64,000 bases of DNA from Streptomyces sp. R33 (GTDB taxonomy: Bacteria; Actinomycetota; Actinomycetes; Streptomycetales; Streptomycetaceae): positions 1,178,001 to 1,242,000 of the forward strand of contig NZ_CP165727.1 of assembly GCF_041200175.1 (NCBI RefSeq). Reading direction: 5' to 3'. Shown in pieces: positions 1 through 7,673 of this stretch; position 1 is the first letter of the stretch; the number at the start of each line of letters is the position of its first letter. The notes under the pieces were generated by a model. The model was given only the letters and a program-made list of their open reading frames with translations. It had not been told where the DNA came from and did no database searches. The translations under genes and the position numbers were made by a program.

Positions 1-29
1 TCACGCACGGGGTCAACCTGCTCGCGTAG
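1..29 (+). CDS. 3' end of a gene cut by the left edge
   Basis: A reading frame entering from the left edge reads THGVNLLA and ends at a TAG at 27-29. A strong hairpin follows 31 bases later, which is where a gene end is expected. Too little is left to name the product, and the frame is chosen only because of the stop and the downstream terminator. Confidence 0.35.
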
Positions 30-60
30 GACGGCGGTACCGGCCGTACGGAGGCATGCC

Positions 61-101
61 ACGGGGGCGGGACCGGCACGTACCGCCGGTCCCGCCCCCG
101 T
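61..101. terminator. Bidirectional terminator, perfect 17-bp stem
   Basis: The arms at 61-77 and 85-101 are perfectly complementary and enclose a 7-base loop. The hairpin sits between the gene ending at 29 and the minus-strand gene ending at 109, so it can stop transcription from both sides. It has no U tract, which is normal for Streptomyces. Confidence 0.8.
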
Positions 102-108
102 CGCGCGG

Positions 109-1140
109 TCAGCCGCCGGCGGCCGCCCGGGCCTGCGGCGACCGGTTCAGGAGCGCCAGGCCGGCCAGGACGGCGGCTGCTGCGGCGCAGAACACCGCCG
201 TGGCGCCCGCCCAGGCCAGGGAGACGCTCGCCGCGCCCTCCAGCGGGTCGAACCCCGCGACTGCGCCGACCACGTGCAGGGCGACGACGGCGACGGCCCC
301 CGCCGCGCCGGCCCGCCACGCTGCGGCGGTGTCGCGCACGGCCAGCAGGGCGCCGAGGCCCAGGCACAGCACGGTGGCGAGGAGCGGGAGGAGGGCCGTC
401 GGGGTCTGCGACGGCAGTGCCGTCAGATCGCCCGGCAGGTGCAGGACGCCGCAGAGCAGCAGGGCGGCGGCCACCGGCCGGCGCAGGACGTGGCGCAGCG
501 CCCCGGAGCCGGCGCGGGCGGCCGGGGCGCCGTTCGCGGTGCGTCCGTACGGCCGTCGGCGGTACTGCTCGGAGGACTCGTACGGCTCGTCGTCGTAGGG
601 CTCGTCGTACGGTTCCTCGAAGAGCGGCTCGTTCCGCTGTTCGTACCGCGCCGGGGGTGCGACCGGGCGCTGCCCGGCGGGATCCGCGCGGCGGGCGGGC
701 GAGGCGGGGCGCGCCACCGAGGCGGGGTGCGCGGACCGGACGGCCGGGGTGGCCTCTACGGCCTCTGGGGTCTCTGGGGCCTCTGGGACTTCTCCGGCCC
801 GGGCGGTCTGCTCGGGGTCCGAGGGGTCCGACGGGGCCGACGGGTCCGAAGGCCGGTCGTCCTCGCCCGTCCCGAGGATGCCGACCAGCAGCGCCACGTC
901 CTGGACCGGGCGTCCTACGGCGGCCGCGCGCAGCGTCTGGTGACCGTGGTCGGGGCTCTGGCCGGTGTCCTTGAGGAGGCCCACGAGTTCGGCCACCTCC
1001 TCGAGCGGCCGGCAGGTGCCGGCCGTCTCCAGCAGGGTGCGTATGGGCTCGGCACCCGTCGTGGTCGCTGCGCCGGTGGTGTCGGGGAGCTCGCGGCGGT
1101 CGTCGTCCTGTGTCGCCGCGAGCGTGATGGGGTCATTCAT
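109..1140 (-). CDS. Hypothetical protein with C-terminal four-helix membrane region
   Basis: This is a 343-aa protein of unknown function. The start chosen is MNDPIT, preceded by GGAGC; a longer frame upstream has no better ribosome site. The N-terminal 90 residues carry two copies of a short motif (RPLEEVAELVGLLKDTG and RPVQDVALLVGILGTG), which suggests a duplicated helical unit. A Pro/Glu/Asp-rich low-complexity stretch with DEPYDDEPYES follows. The last 115 residues form four likely transmembrane helices and end in a short tail. It looks like a cytoplasmic head and linker tied to the membrane. No catalytic motif is visible. It is divergent from the small gene at 1377 across 236 bases. Confidence 0.75.
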   Translation of the reverse strand: MNDPITLAATQDDDRRELPDTTGAATTTGAEPIRTLLETAGTCRPLEEVAELVGLLKDTGQSPDHGHQTLRAAAVGRPVQDVALLVGILGTGEDDRPSDPSAPSDPSDPEQTARAGEVPEAPETPEAVEATPAVRSAHPASVARPASPARRADPAGQRPVAPPARYEQRNEPLFEEPYDEPYDDEPYESSEQYRRRPYGRTANGAPAARAGSGALRHVLRRPVAAALLLCGVLHLPGDLTALPSQTPTALLPLLATVLCLGLGALLAVRDTAAAWRAGAAGAVAVVALHVVGAVAGFDPLEGAASVSLAWAGATAVFCAAAAAVLAGLALLNRSPQARAAAGG

Positions 1141-1376
1141 GGAAAGCTCCGTTCGCCGACGCGCGGGTCTGCACATCGCGCCGGTCGACGTGCGTCATGG
1201 GAATCGCACGTTCAGTCACATTCAGCGGGACCCCGCTCCGCTGCGCCATTCGGGGCGGGCAAACGGGGGAGCCGCCCTCCCGGCGGTCACCGGTGCAGAC
1301 GGTTCGAGATGCGCCCGCCCGGTGCTGCTGCTTCGCTGAATCCGGCCTCCTTACCCCCCACACCCGAGGAGTGATC

Positions 1377-1562
1377 ATGAGCGCTGGCGAAACCCACGGC
1401 CGGGTCCGGCAACTGCGCGAGAAGGCGCAGGAGCTGAGCAATGCGGCCGAACGCTCCACCGATCCGGAAGAACGCCGAAGGCTCCAGGAGAAGGCCCGCC
1501 GACTCCGGGAACAGAGCGAGAAGGAAGGCAAGATCGACGACCGGGGCATGGATCCCATGTAG
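1377..1562 (+). CDS. Small DUF6381-like protein
   Basis: A 61-aa, highly charged, helical protein (GRVRQLREKAQELSNAAERS, then PEERRRLQEKARRLREQSE). The composition and the ending in DPM match the small Streptomyces family I know as DUF6381. The ATG has GAGGA 6-10 bases upstream; a longer frame from 1197 lacks coding character. It has no membrane segment or signal and probably forms a short helical hairpin or coiled coil. Role unknown. Family assignment is from memory of the pattern. Confidence 0.7.
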   Translation: MSAGETHGRVRQLREKAQELSNAAERSTDPEERRRLQEKARRLREQSEKEGKIDDRGMDPM

Positions 1563-1676
1563 CCCCGCGTCGCCCCACACATCGGCCGGTGGCCACGGGC
1601 ACCGGCCGATGCCGTACGTCACGTCACGTCATTTCGGTGGTTTCGGTGGTTTCGCGGACACGTCTGGGGACGGTGC

Positions 1677-2186
1677 ATGAAGGCTACGGAGGTTCTGGCC
1701 GATGCGTTCGGACGCATCCGGGAAGTGGTGCACGACGTGGTCGAGGGGCTCTCGGCCGAGGAGTTGAACGCGCGGGTCGACCCGAAGGCGAACTCGATCA
1801 CCTGGCTGGTGTGGCATCTGACCCGGGTGCAGGACGACCACGTGGCGGACGCTTCGGGCCGGGAGCAGGTCTGGACGGCACAGGACTGGTTCAGCCGCTT
1901 CGCCCTGCCGGTGCCCGCCGAGGCCACCGGCTTCGGGCAGACCGCTGCGCAGGTCGGGAAGATCGTGGTCGAGTCGGGCGAACTGCTGCTGGGGTACTAC
2001 GACGCCGTCCACGAGCAGAGCACCGCTTTCATCCGCGGACTCGCCGCCGCCGACCTGGAACGGGTCGTCGACGAGCGCTGGGACCCGGCGGTCACCCTGG
2101 GGGTGCGGCTGGTCAGCGTCATCGCCGACGACCTCCAGCACGCCGGCCAGGCGGCCTACGTACGGGGCGTCCTGCAGCGGCGCTAG
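1677..2186 (+). CDS. DinB-like four-helix protein (DUF664 / thiol-transferase type)
   Basis: A 169-aa protein of DinB/DUF664 pattern. It begins with an amphipathic helix (LADAFGRIREVVHDVVEGLS), then SITWLVWHLTRVQDDHVADASG, where the His is the usual first metal ligand, and a late segment VIADDLQHAGQAAYVRGVL holding the second conserved His. Relatives in actinobacteria are metal-dependent mycothiol or bacillithiol S-transferases used in detoxification. A mycothiol-linked role is therefore inferred rather than seen. The ATG follows GGGGA at a good distance. The gene appears monocistronic. Confidence 0.8.
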   Translation: MKATEVLADAFGRIREVVHDVVEGLSAEELNARVDPKANSITWLVWHLTRVQDDHVADASGREQVWTAQDWFSRFALPVPAEATGFGQTAAQVGKIVVESGELLLGYYDAVHEQSTAFIRGLAAADLERVVDERWDPAVTLGVRLVSVIADDLQHAGQAAYVRGVLQRR

Positions 2187-2280
2187 CGTCCCGCGTCCAA
2201 CACCCCCGCACCGCCCGCAGGTTGACCGGATTTCGCGCCTGCTCCGGGGAATGCATGGCAGAGACGAAAGGCGGTCGCCC

Positions 2281-3919
2281 GTGTCCCGTGCCCGTTGCCC
2301 ACGACGCCGGAACGCCATGTGGAGCGCCGTGTGGTGCGCCGTGTGGTGCGCCTTCCTCCTGCTCGCCACGGCAGGCGCCGCACCGGCGTCCGCCGCGGCG
2401 GGCGCGCCTGCCACGGACCGCCCCGTGGTGGACACCGACCGGGGGCCCGTACGCGGCCGGGCGCACGGCACGTACCGCACCTTCGAGGGGATCCCGTTCG
2501 CGGCGCCGCCGACCGGCCCGCTCCGCTGGCGGCTTCCGCAGCCCGCGGCGCGCTGGACGGGCGTACGCGACGCCGGGGCCCCGGGGGCGCGCTGCGTGCA
2601 GCTCCCGCCGGTGGGGCCGGGCGGCCCGAGCGGCTCCGAGGACTGCCTGTACCTGAATGTCACGTCGCCGAACGCATCGTCCTCGGGCGGGCAGCGGCGG
2701 CCCGTCATGGTCTGGTTCCACGGCGGCGGCTTCGTCAACGGGGCCGGGGACCTGTACCGGCCCGGACAACTGGCCGTCCAGGGCGGTGCGGTGGTCGTCA
2801 CCGTCAACTACCGGCTCGGGATCTTCGGCCTCTTCGGGCATCCGGCGCTCGGCGGCGCCCCCGGCTTCGCCATCGCCGACCAGCAGGCGGCGCTGCGCTG
2901 GGTGCGGGCCAACGCCGCGCGCTTCGGCGGCGACCCGTCCAACGTGACGCTGTTCGGCGAGTCGGCCGGCGGCCTCAGCGTCTGCGCGCACCTCACCTCA
3001 CCGGCTTCGGGCGGCCTGTTCCAGCGGGCGATCCTGCAGAGCGGCTCCTGCTCCACCACCATGCCGCCGCGCTCGCTGCTGCCCACCCTGGGCCGGTACG
3101 AGCCCTTCGTGTCCGAGCAGCGCACCGTCGCGGACGGGGTCGCGGCGGCGGCCGCGCTCGGCTGCGACCGGCCGGAGCCGGGCGCCGTAGTGGACTGCCT
3201 GCGCGGGAGGGACACGGCGACGCTCGCGACCCCGGAGCTGACAGCGCTTCTCCTTCGTCTCCTACGGCAACCGCCTGCTGCCCGAGGAACCCCGGCGGGC
3301 TTTGGAGGGCGGCCGCTTCCACCGGGTGCCGGTGGTCGAGGGCAGCACCCGGGACGAGATGCGGATCTTCCTGGCGCAGAGCCTCGCGGCGTACCCCATC
3401 CCCGACGCAGGTGCCTACCGGGCCCGGGTGGAGCAGTCGTTCGGCGCGGCTGCCGTCCCGGCCGTCGAGGCGCAGTACCCCGTGGCGGCGTACCCGACGC
3501 CGGCGCTGGCCTGGGCCGCCGTACTGTCGGACGCCTCGTTCACCTGCCCGGCGCTGCGGGACGGCAGGGCGGTGGCCCGGCACGTGCCGGTGTACGCCTA
3601 CCGGTTCAGCGACCGGGACGCGCCGAACTTCACCGGCCTGCCGGAGGTGGAGGGGTTCCCGTACGGCGCTTCGCACGGCTTCGAACTGCCCTACCTGTTC
3701 ACGATGGACGCCGCCCTGACCGCGCCGCAGCGCGAGCTGTCGCAGCGGATGACCGGCGACTGGACGGCGTTCGCCCGCACGGGCAGGCCCCTCGCCGCAT
3801 GGCCGCGGTTCGGCTCCACCGGATCCGTACTGTCCCTTGCACCGGGGCCGGACGGGATCCATGTGGTGAACGGGCCTGCGGAACACCACTGCGCGTTCTG
3901 GGACGCGCAGTGGCCGTGA
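2281..3919 (+). pseudogene. Type-B carboxylesterase, broken by a one-base frameshift
   Basis: Two frames together encode a complete secreted type-B carboxylesterase of about 545 aa. The first frame, from a GTG at 2281 after AAAGGCGG, has a basic n-region, a hydrophobic core and an Ala-rich cleavage site. It then carries the oxyanion segment FHGGGFVNG and the nucleophile elbow GESAGG (Ser228). Near 3241 the frame must change: removing one A from the run CTGACAGCGC joins TATPEL to QRFSFVSYGNRLLP. The second frame, through 3919, supplies the acid (STRDEM) and the His (GASHGFELPYLF). All three catalytic residues survive, so the damage is recent or is a sequencing error. The gene ends one base before the convergent lipoprotein gene. 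Confidence 0.75.
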
Positions 3920-3920
3920 C

Positions 3921-4652
3921 TCACCAGGGCTCGGTGGTGACGACTTCCCCGTCGGGCGTCCGGACGGACACCGTGCCGTGGTCCCCGTACACCTGCTGCC
4001 GCCACGACACGAACACCTGCGCCACCCGGCGGCCGTCCTCCGCGAGGCCCTTGCCGACGGCCCGGGTCGTGAAGGTGACGATCGCCTCGCCGGCATCCCG
4101 CCCCTTGCGGACCCGGGCCTCCTTGACGGCCTGCTCGGGCAGGAACTGGTCCGCCCTGCTGCGCCGCTCGGCGTAGTAGGCGTTGAAGTCCCGGGTCATG
4201 TCGAACCACCCGGCACCCCCGCAGGGACCGGCCCCGTTGGTGATGTCCCCGTCGGTGGGCGGATCCGGCGCCCCGGTGTCCTGATCGGTGGGCGGCCCCG
4301 CGTACCCACCGGTCTCCTGATCGGTGGGCGGCCCGGCGGGGCCACCCGTCTCCTGATCGGTCGGGGGACCGGCGTAACCACCGGTCTCCTCATCCGTGGG
4401 CGGCCCGGCGTAGCTCCCCGTCTCCTGATCCGTCGGCGGACCGGCGTAGCCGCCCCCTTGCTCCTCCGTCGGCGGATCCGGCAGACCCGTTCCGCTGCCG
4501 CCCGTCGAACGGTCGAGGCCGCAGGTCTCCTTCACGGGCGCGGGCGGCGCGGCTGCCTCCCCGGCATGCCTCGTGCCGCAGGCAGCGAGCACGGCGCACA
4601 GGAGCCCCGCCACCGCCGCTCTCCCGGCCATGGACACAGCTGTCCTCGTCAT
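3921..4652 (-). CDS. Lipoprotein with five 12-residue repeats
   Basis: A 243-aa protein with a lipoprotein signal: positive start, hydrophobic core and lipobox VLAAC with Cys25. Residues 69-128 are five exact-length 12-residue repeats of the type YAGPPTDQETGG, an acidic, Pro/Gly-rich extended linker. The C-terminal domain of about 100 residues (from GAGWFDMTRDFNAYYAERRS to the end) looks folded, with alternating strands such as GEAIVTFTTRAVGKG and RVAQVFVSWRQQVYG. The likely layout is a lipid anchor, a flexible stalk and a small globular domain outside the membrane. The function is unknown. The repeat number may vary between strains. Confidence 0.8.
   Translation of the reverse strand: MTRTAVSMAGRAAVAGLLCAVLAACGTRHAGEAAAPPAPVKETCGLDRSTGGSGTGLPDPPTEEQGGGYAGPPTDQETGSYAGPPTDEETGGYAGPPTDQETGGPAGPPTDQETGGYAGPPTDQDTGAPDPPTDGDITNGAGPCGGAGWFDMTRDFNAYYAERRSRADQFLPEQAVKEARVRKGRDAGEAIVTFTTRAVGKGLAEDGRRVAQVFVSWRQQVYGDHGTVSVRTPDGEVVTTEPW
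4269..4448 (-). repeat. 36-bp coding tandem repeat, five copies
   Basis: Five 36-bp units inside the lipoprotein gene encode five 12-residue repeats. Single-residue changes (Gln/Glu, Gly/Ser, Tyr/Pro) separate the copies, so they have had time to diverge. Copy number may change by slippage. Confidence 0.85.
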
Positions 4653-4716
4653 GGTCGTCCCCCCTTGCCCATGGAGAGGCGATCACGCCGCCCGCGGTTC
4701 CACGTCCGGGGGCGGT

Positions 4717-4722
4717 TATCGT
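4717..4722 (+). promoter_or_regulatory. -10 element TATCGT for a leaderless transcript
   Basis: TATCGT fits TANNNT and ends six bases before the ATG at 4729. There is no Shine-Dalgarno sequence. This geometry places the transcription start at or beside the A of the ATG. Confidence 0.45.
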
Positions 4723-4728
4723 GCCGCC

Positions 4729-5253
4729 ATGACCGGCCCCGGGCAGCGCCCCCTCCTCTTCCTCGACGTCGACGGTCCCCTGATCCCGTTCGGGGCCACG
4801 CCCGACGAGCTGCCGGACGGCTATCCGGCGTACGGGACGCGGCCCGACGCGAACCCCCTCCTCGCCAGGCTCGACCCCACGCTCGGACCCAGCCTCCTGG
4901 CGCTGCCGTGCGAACTGGTCTGGGCGACGACCTGGATGGACGACGCGAACGAGTGGGTCGCGCCGCGCATCGGGCTGCCGGAACTGCCGGTGGTGGACTG
5001 GCCGGATCCGTACGAGGAGGAGGCCGACCGGGAACGGATCCACTGGAAGACCCGCGCCCTCGTGCATTGCGCCGCCGGCCGCCCGTTCGCGTGGGTCGAC
5101 GACGAGATCACCGAAGCCGACCGGACCTGGGTGGCCGCACACCACCCGGGCCCGGCCCTGCTCCACCGCGTGGACCCCCGCTTCGGCCTCGGACCCGCCG
5201 ACTTCGCCACACTGGCCGCCTGGCTGGGCGGGCCCGCCCATGCCCGACCGTGA
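4729..5253 (+). CDS. HAD-like hydrolase domain protein
   Basis: A 174-aa protein with HAD-superfamily motifs: motif I PLLFLDVDGPL near residue 10, motif II VWATTWMDDANEWV, a lysine in HWKTRALV and motif IV PFAWVDDEITEADR. The second Asp of DxD is kept, so phosphohydrolase chemistry is possible. There is no cap domain, and the size matches a minimal HAD core. In actinobacteria this family has no defined substrate. The start is the ATG at 4729, which fits a leaderless transcript; an in-frame upstream extension runs through the divergent lipoprotein promoter and is less likely. Confidence 0.8.
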   Translation: MTGPGQRPLLFLDVDGPLIPFGATPDELPDGYPAYGTRPDANPLLARLDPTLGPSLLALPCELVWATTWMDDANEWVAPRIGLPELPVVDWPDPYEEEADRERIHWKTRALVHCAAGRPFAWVDDEITEADRTWVAAHHPGPALLHRVDPRFGLGPADFATLAAWLGGPAHARP

Positions 5254-5334
5254 GCATGGCCCCGGGACGGCGAAAGGCTGCAGGATGGGGCCGTGCACCT
5301 CGACGGCAACACACCGGCCCCAGGAGGTCCGGGC

Positions 5335-5721
5335 ATGAAGCCTGTCCCCGCCCTGCCCGCGCAGTCCACCTGGCACGACACGGGCACGGGTGTCTTCTGC
5401 TGGGCGGCCCGGGCCGAAGGACGCTGGTGGGTTCTACGGCTCAACGACTTTCCCGAACATCCCCTCTACACCTTGTTCATCGACGCACAGGTCGTCGGCG
5501 ACATCGATGACGTCCCGGACACCTGGCGGTTGCGGCCCAGTGCCGCGCTTCCCGCTCTCACCGCGGCGGAACGTGCCGAGGTGCTCGGCCTCATGACCGG
5601 CCTCGGCCCCTACGGAGCCGAGGCCGGCACCCCGTGCGAAGGCGACTGGTGCACCTGCAGCATCCTCACCGACGCATACGCCGCCCGGCTCGACGGCCCT
5701 CCCCGAACCCCTGCGGAGTAG
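5335..5721 (+). CDS. Conserved hypothetical protein, 128 aa
   Basis: A small cytoplasmic protein with no recognised family. The start MKPVPA has a perfect AGGAGG seven bases upstream, which outweighs a GTG 42 bases earlier. The middle (GRWWVLRLNDFPEHPLYTLF) reads as a beta-rich core with many aromatics. The tail has a CEGDWCTCSILTD cluster with three cysteines that could bind metal. It ends two bases from the convergent SWIM gene, and the gap holds no hairpin. Function unknown. Confidence 0.75.
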   Translation: MKPVPALPAQSTWHDTGTGVFCWAARAEGRWWVLRLNDFPEHPLYTLFIDAQVVGDIDDVPDTWRLRPSAALPALTAAERAEVLGLMTGLGPYGAEAGTPCEGDWCTCSILTDAYAARLDGPPRTPAE

Positions 5722-5723
5722 TA

Positions 5724-7673
5724 CTAGGACCAGGACGCGGCCACCAAGTAGCGTTCCGCCGCGGCCAGGTGGGTGGATGCGGCCAGCCAGGCCCGGGCGT
5801 AGCCGTCGGGTGACGGGTCCTTCAGGCGGCCGAAGGGGTCGCGGGGGCGGCGGTCCGCCTCCGCGGCGAGGGCCGCGGCGAGTTCCGCCGCCGCGGTGAA
5901 GCCGGCCCGGCGCAGCGGGCGGTACGCGGTGACCGGCTCGGCGGCGCGTGCCGCCTCGGCGACGGCGCGCCGGCCGCCCGCGACCCCGGATTCCAGCAGC
6001 CGGCGTACCCGCCAGAGCGGCGAGTCGGCCAGCAGGTCCGGACCCTCGGCAGCAGGGGCTCCGGGGGCCGCGGCCGTCCCGGGCGGGAAGTGGCTGCCCT
6101 GGAGCAGGTCGTAGCCGAGGTCTGCGCGGCCCAGCCACTCCTCGGGCAGGCGCAGCGTGTACTCCGCGCCGGGCACCGGTCCGACGGCGAGCGGCCGCAG
6201 GGTGGCGGCACGGTCCAGGTCGGGCCGGCCCAGGACGCGGAGCACCAGCCCCGGATGGGCGGCGATACGGCGCAGGTTGGCCGTGTGCGGCAGCTCCGGA
6301 TGCGGGTGGGCGGCGCGCAGCCGCAGCAGGGGCGCGTCCGCTCGTACCTCGCGGACCAGCAGGTCCTCGCCGGCCGCCCCGACGACGGTGACCTCGCAGC
6401 CGAGGAGGGCGGGCGCGGCTCCGTCCGGGTCGGTGTCCCGGTCGGCGAGCTGGGCCGCCACGGCCTCGGCCGCCGGGCGGCCGAAGAGCGCGGCGGCCGG
6501 CTCCTCGGTCCACGGGATTCCGCGCAGCGGGGTGGCCTGGACCCCGCGTCCGGCGCCGAGGCGGCCGTCGGCGGAGACCGTGGCCCCGGCGATACGGAGG
6601 CCTCCGCGCGCGAGGCCCGCATGGTCGAGGGCGGCTCCGCCGAGTGCCACGGAGGCGGAGCCGGCGCCGCGGGCGCGGGCCAGGCCGCCGGGGCGGACGT
6701 CGGAGACGGAGTGGCGGGCGCCGTCGGGGGCGAGCAGGTGGGTGACCACTCCCCCGTACCCGGTGGCCGAAAGGACCGGCTCCCGGCACATGCCGTACAC
6801 CCGAAGGCTGCCACCCGGCCGGTAGTCGCGGCGAACGGTGCCGGTGAGCGCCGGGCCGGCCGTACCGGAGGCCAGCAGTCCGGCGATGTGCAGGAGTTCC
6901 CGGAAGGCGCCGGTGAGGTCGCCGAGCCGGTGTGCGCCGCTGCGCTCCCGGGCGGCGCGCAGGCCCCGTACGACGCGCAGGGCGGCGGCCTCGGCCCGCG
7001 GCAGCCCGGCGAGGCGCGCGGTGTGGGCGGCCCGCAGCAGCTCGGCCTGGACCACGGCGCCGCCGGCCGTGACGCCGGCGGCGAGGGCCTCGGCGGCGGC
7101 CTGCCAGAGAGCAGCGGCGGCCCGTAGCCGGGCAGCCGTGAGGACCTCGGCGGCGGGCTCGGGCCCGTCCGGAGAGGACCCGGGCCCGGCTCCCGAGCCG
7201 ACTCGCCCGGCACTCGAAGGGCCGACGGCACCAACTCCCGCCTGCGACTCGGCCCGGCCATCGGGCACGGACGCGGACGCGGACGCTGCGTCGGCATCGG
7301 CATCGGCATCGGCATCGGGGTGCGGTGGTCGGTCCGGGTCGGCCAGGGGTGCTGCGCCCAGTACCGCGGCCCGGTGCAGGCAGCGCGGCGCGAGCAGGCA
7401 GGTGCAGACGGCCTGTTCGGCTGCGGTGACCGTACCGGCGGGGCCCGGCCGGAGGGTGACGAGGGCGTCCTCGCCGAAGCGGACGGTGACGCTCCCGTCG
7501 TCCGCCCGGGCGGCGCCCGCGGCGCAGCCCTCGATGGCGGCGTCAAGCTTCTTGCGCAGCCGGCCGGTCAGGTTCTCGACCGCCTCGGCGAGGACCTCCG
7601 GGGCGACGGGCGGCAGGGGCCCCGTGCTCGACTCGGCACTCGGCTCGGTGTCGGTGTTCGTCTCGGTGCTCAA
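5724..7673 (-). CDS. SWIM zinc-finger protein of the MoxR/vWA operon (YehQ-like)
   Basis: A 649-aa protein that starts at a TTG overlapping the upstream stop (TTGA) with GGAG seven bases before it, so translation is coupled. The SWIM signature CxCx(5)CxH is clear at Cys90, Cys92, Cys98 and His100. An Asp-Ala/Ser-Ala low-complexity stretch (about 119-140, coded by a TCGGCA hexamer repeat at 7291-7314) precedes a long Ala-rich helical body and a mixed C-terminal half. SWIM domains bind DNA or protein. In E. coli the equivalent is YehQ, encoded next to a vWA protein (YehP). This is the last gene of the operon. The mapping to YehQ rests on domain and gene order. Confidence 0.85.
   Translation of the reverse strand: MSTETNTDTEPSAESSTGPLPPVAPEVLAEAVENLTGRLRKKLDAAIEGCAAGAARADDGSVTVRFGEDALVTLRPGPAGTVTAAEQAVCTCLLAPRCLHRAAVLGAAPLADPDRPPHPDADADADADAASASASVPDGRAESQAGVGAVGPSSAGRVGSGAGPGSSPDGPEPAAEVLTAARLRAAAALWQAAAEALAAGVTAGGAVVQAELLRAAHTARLAGLPRAEAAALRVVRGLRAARERSGAHRLGDLTGAFRELLHIAGLLASGTAGPALTGTVRRDYRPGGSLRVYGMCREPVLSATGYGGVVTHLLAPDGARHSVSDVRPGGLARARGAGSASVALGGAALDHAGLARGGLRIAGATVSADGRLGAGRGVQATPLRGIPWTEEPAAALFGRPAAEAVAAQLADRDTDPDGAAPALLGCEVTVVGAAGEDLLVREVRADAPLLRLRAAHPHPELPHTANLRRIAAHPGLVLRVLGRPDLDRAATLRPLAVGPVPGAEYTLRLPEEWLGRADLGYDLLQGSHFPPGTAAAPGAPAAEGPDLLADSPLWRVRRLLESGVAGGRRAVAEAARAAEPVTAYRPLRRAGFTAAAELAAALAAEADRRPRDPFGRLKDPSPDGYARAWLAASTHLAAAERYLVAASWS

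Noticed and set aside
4269..4448. Evenly spaced repeats that might be a CRISPR array
   Set aside because: They are contiguous coding units without spacers inside a lipoprotein gene.
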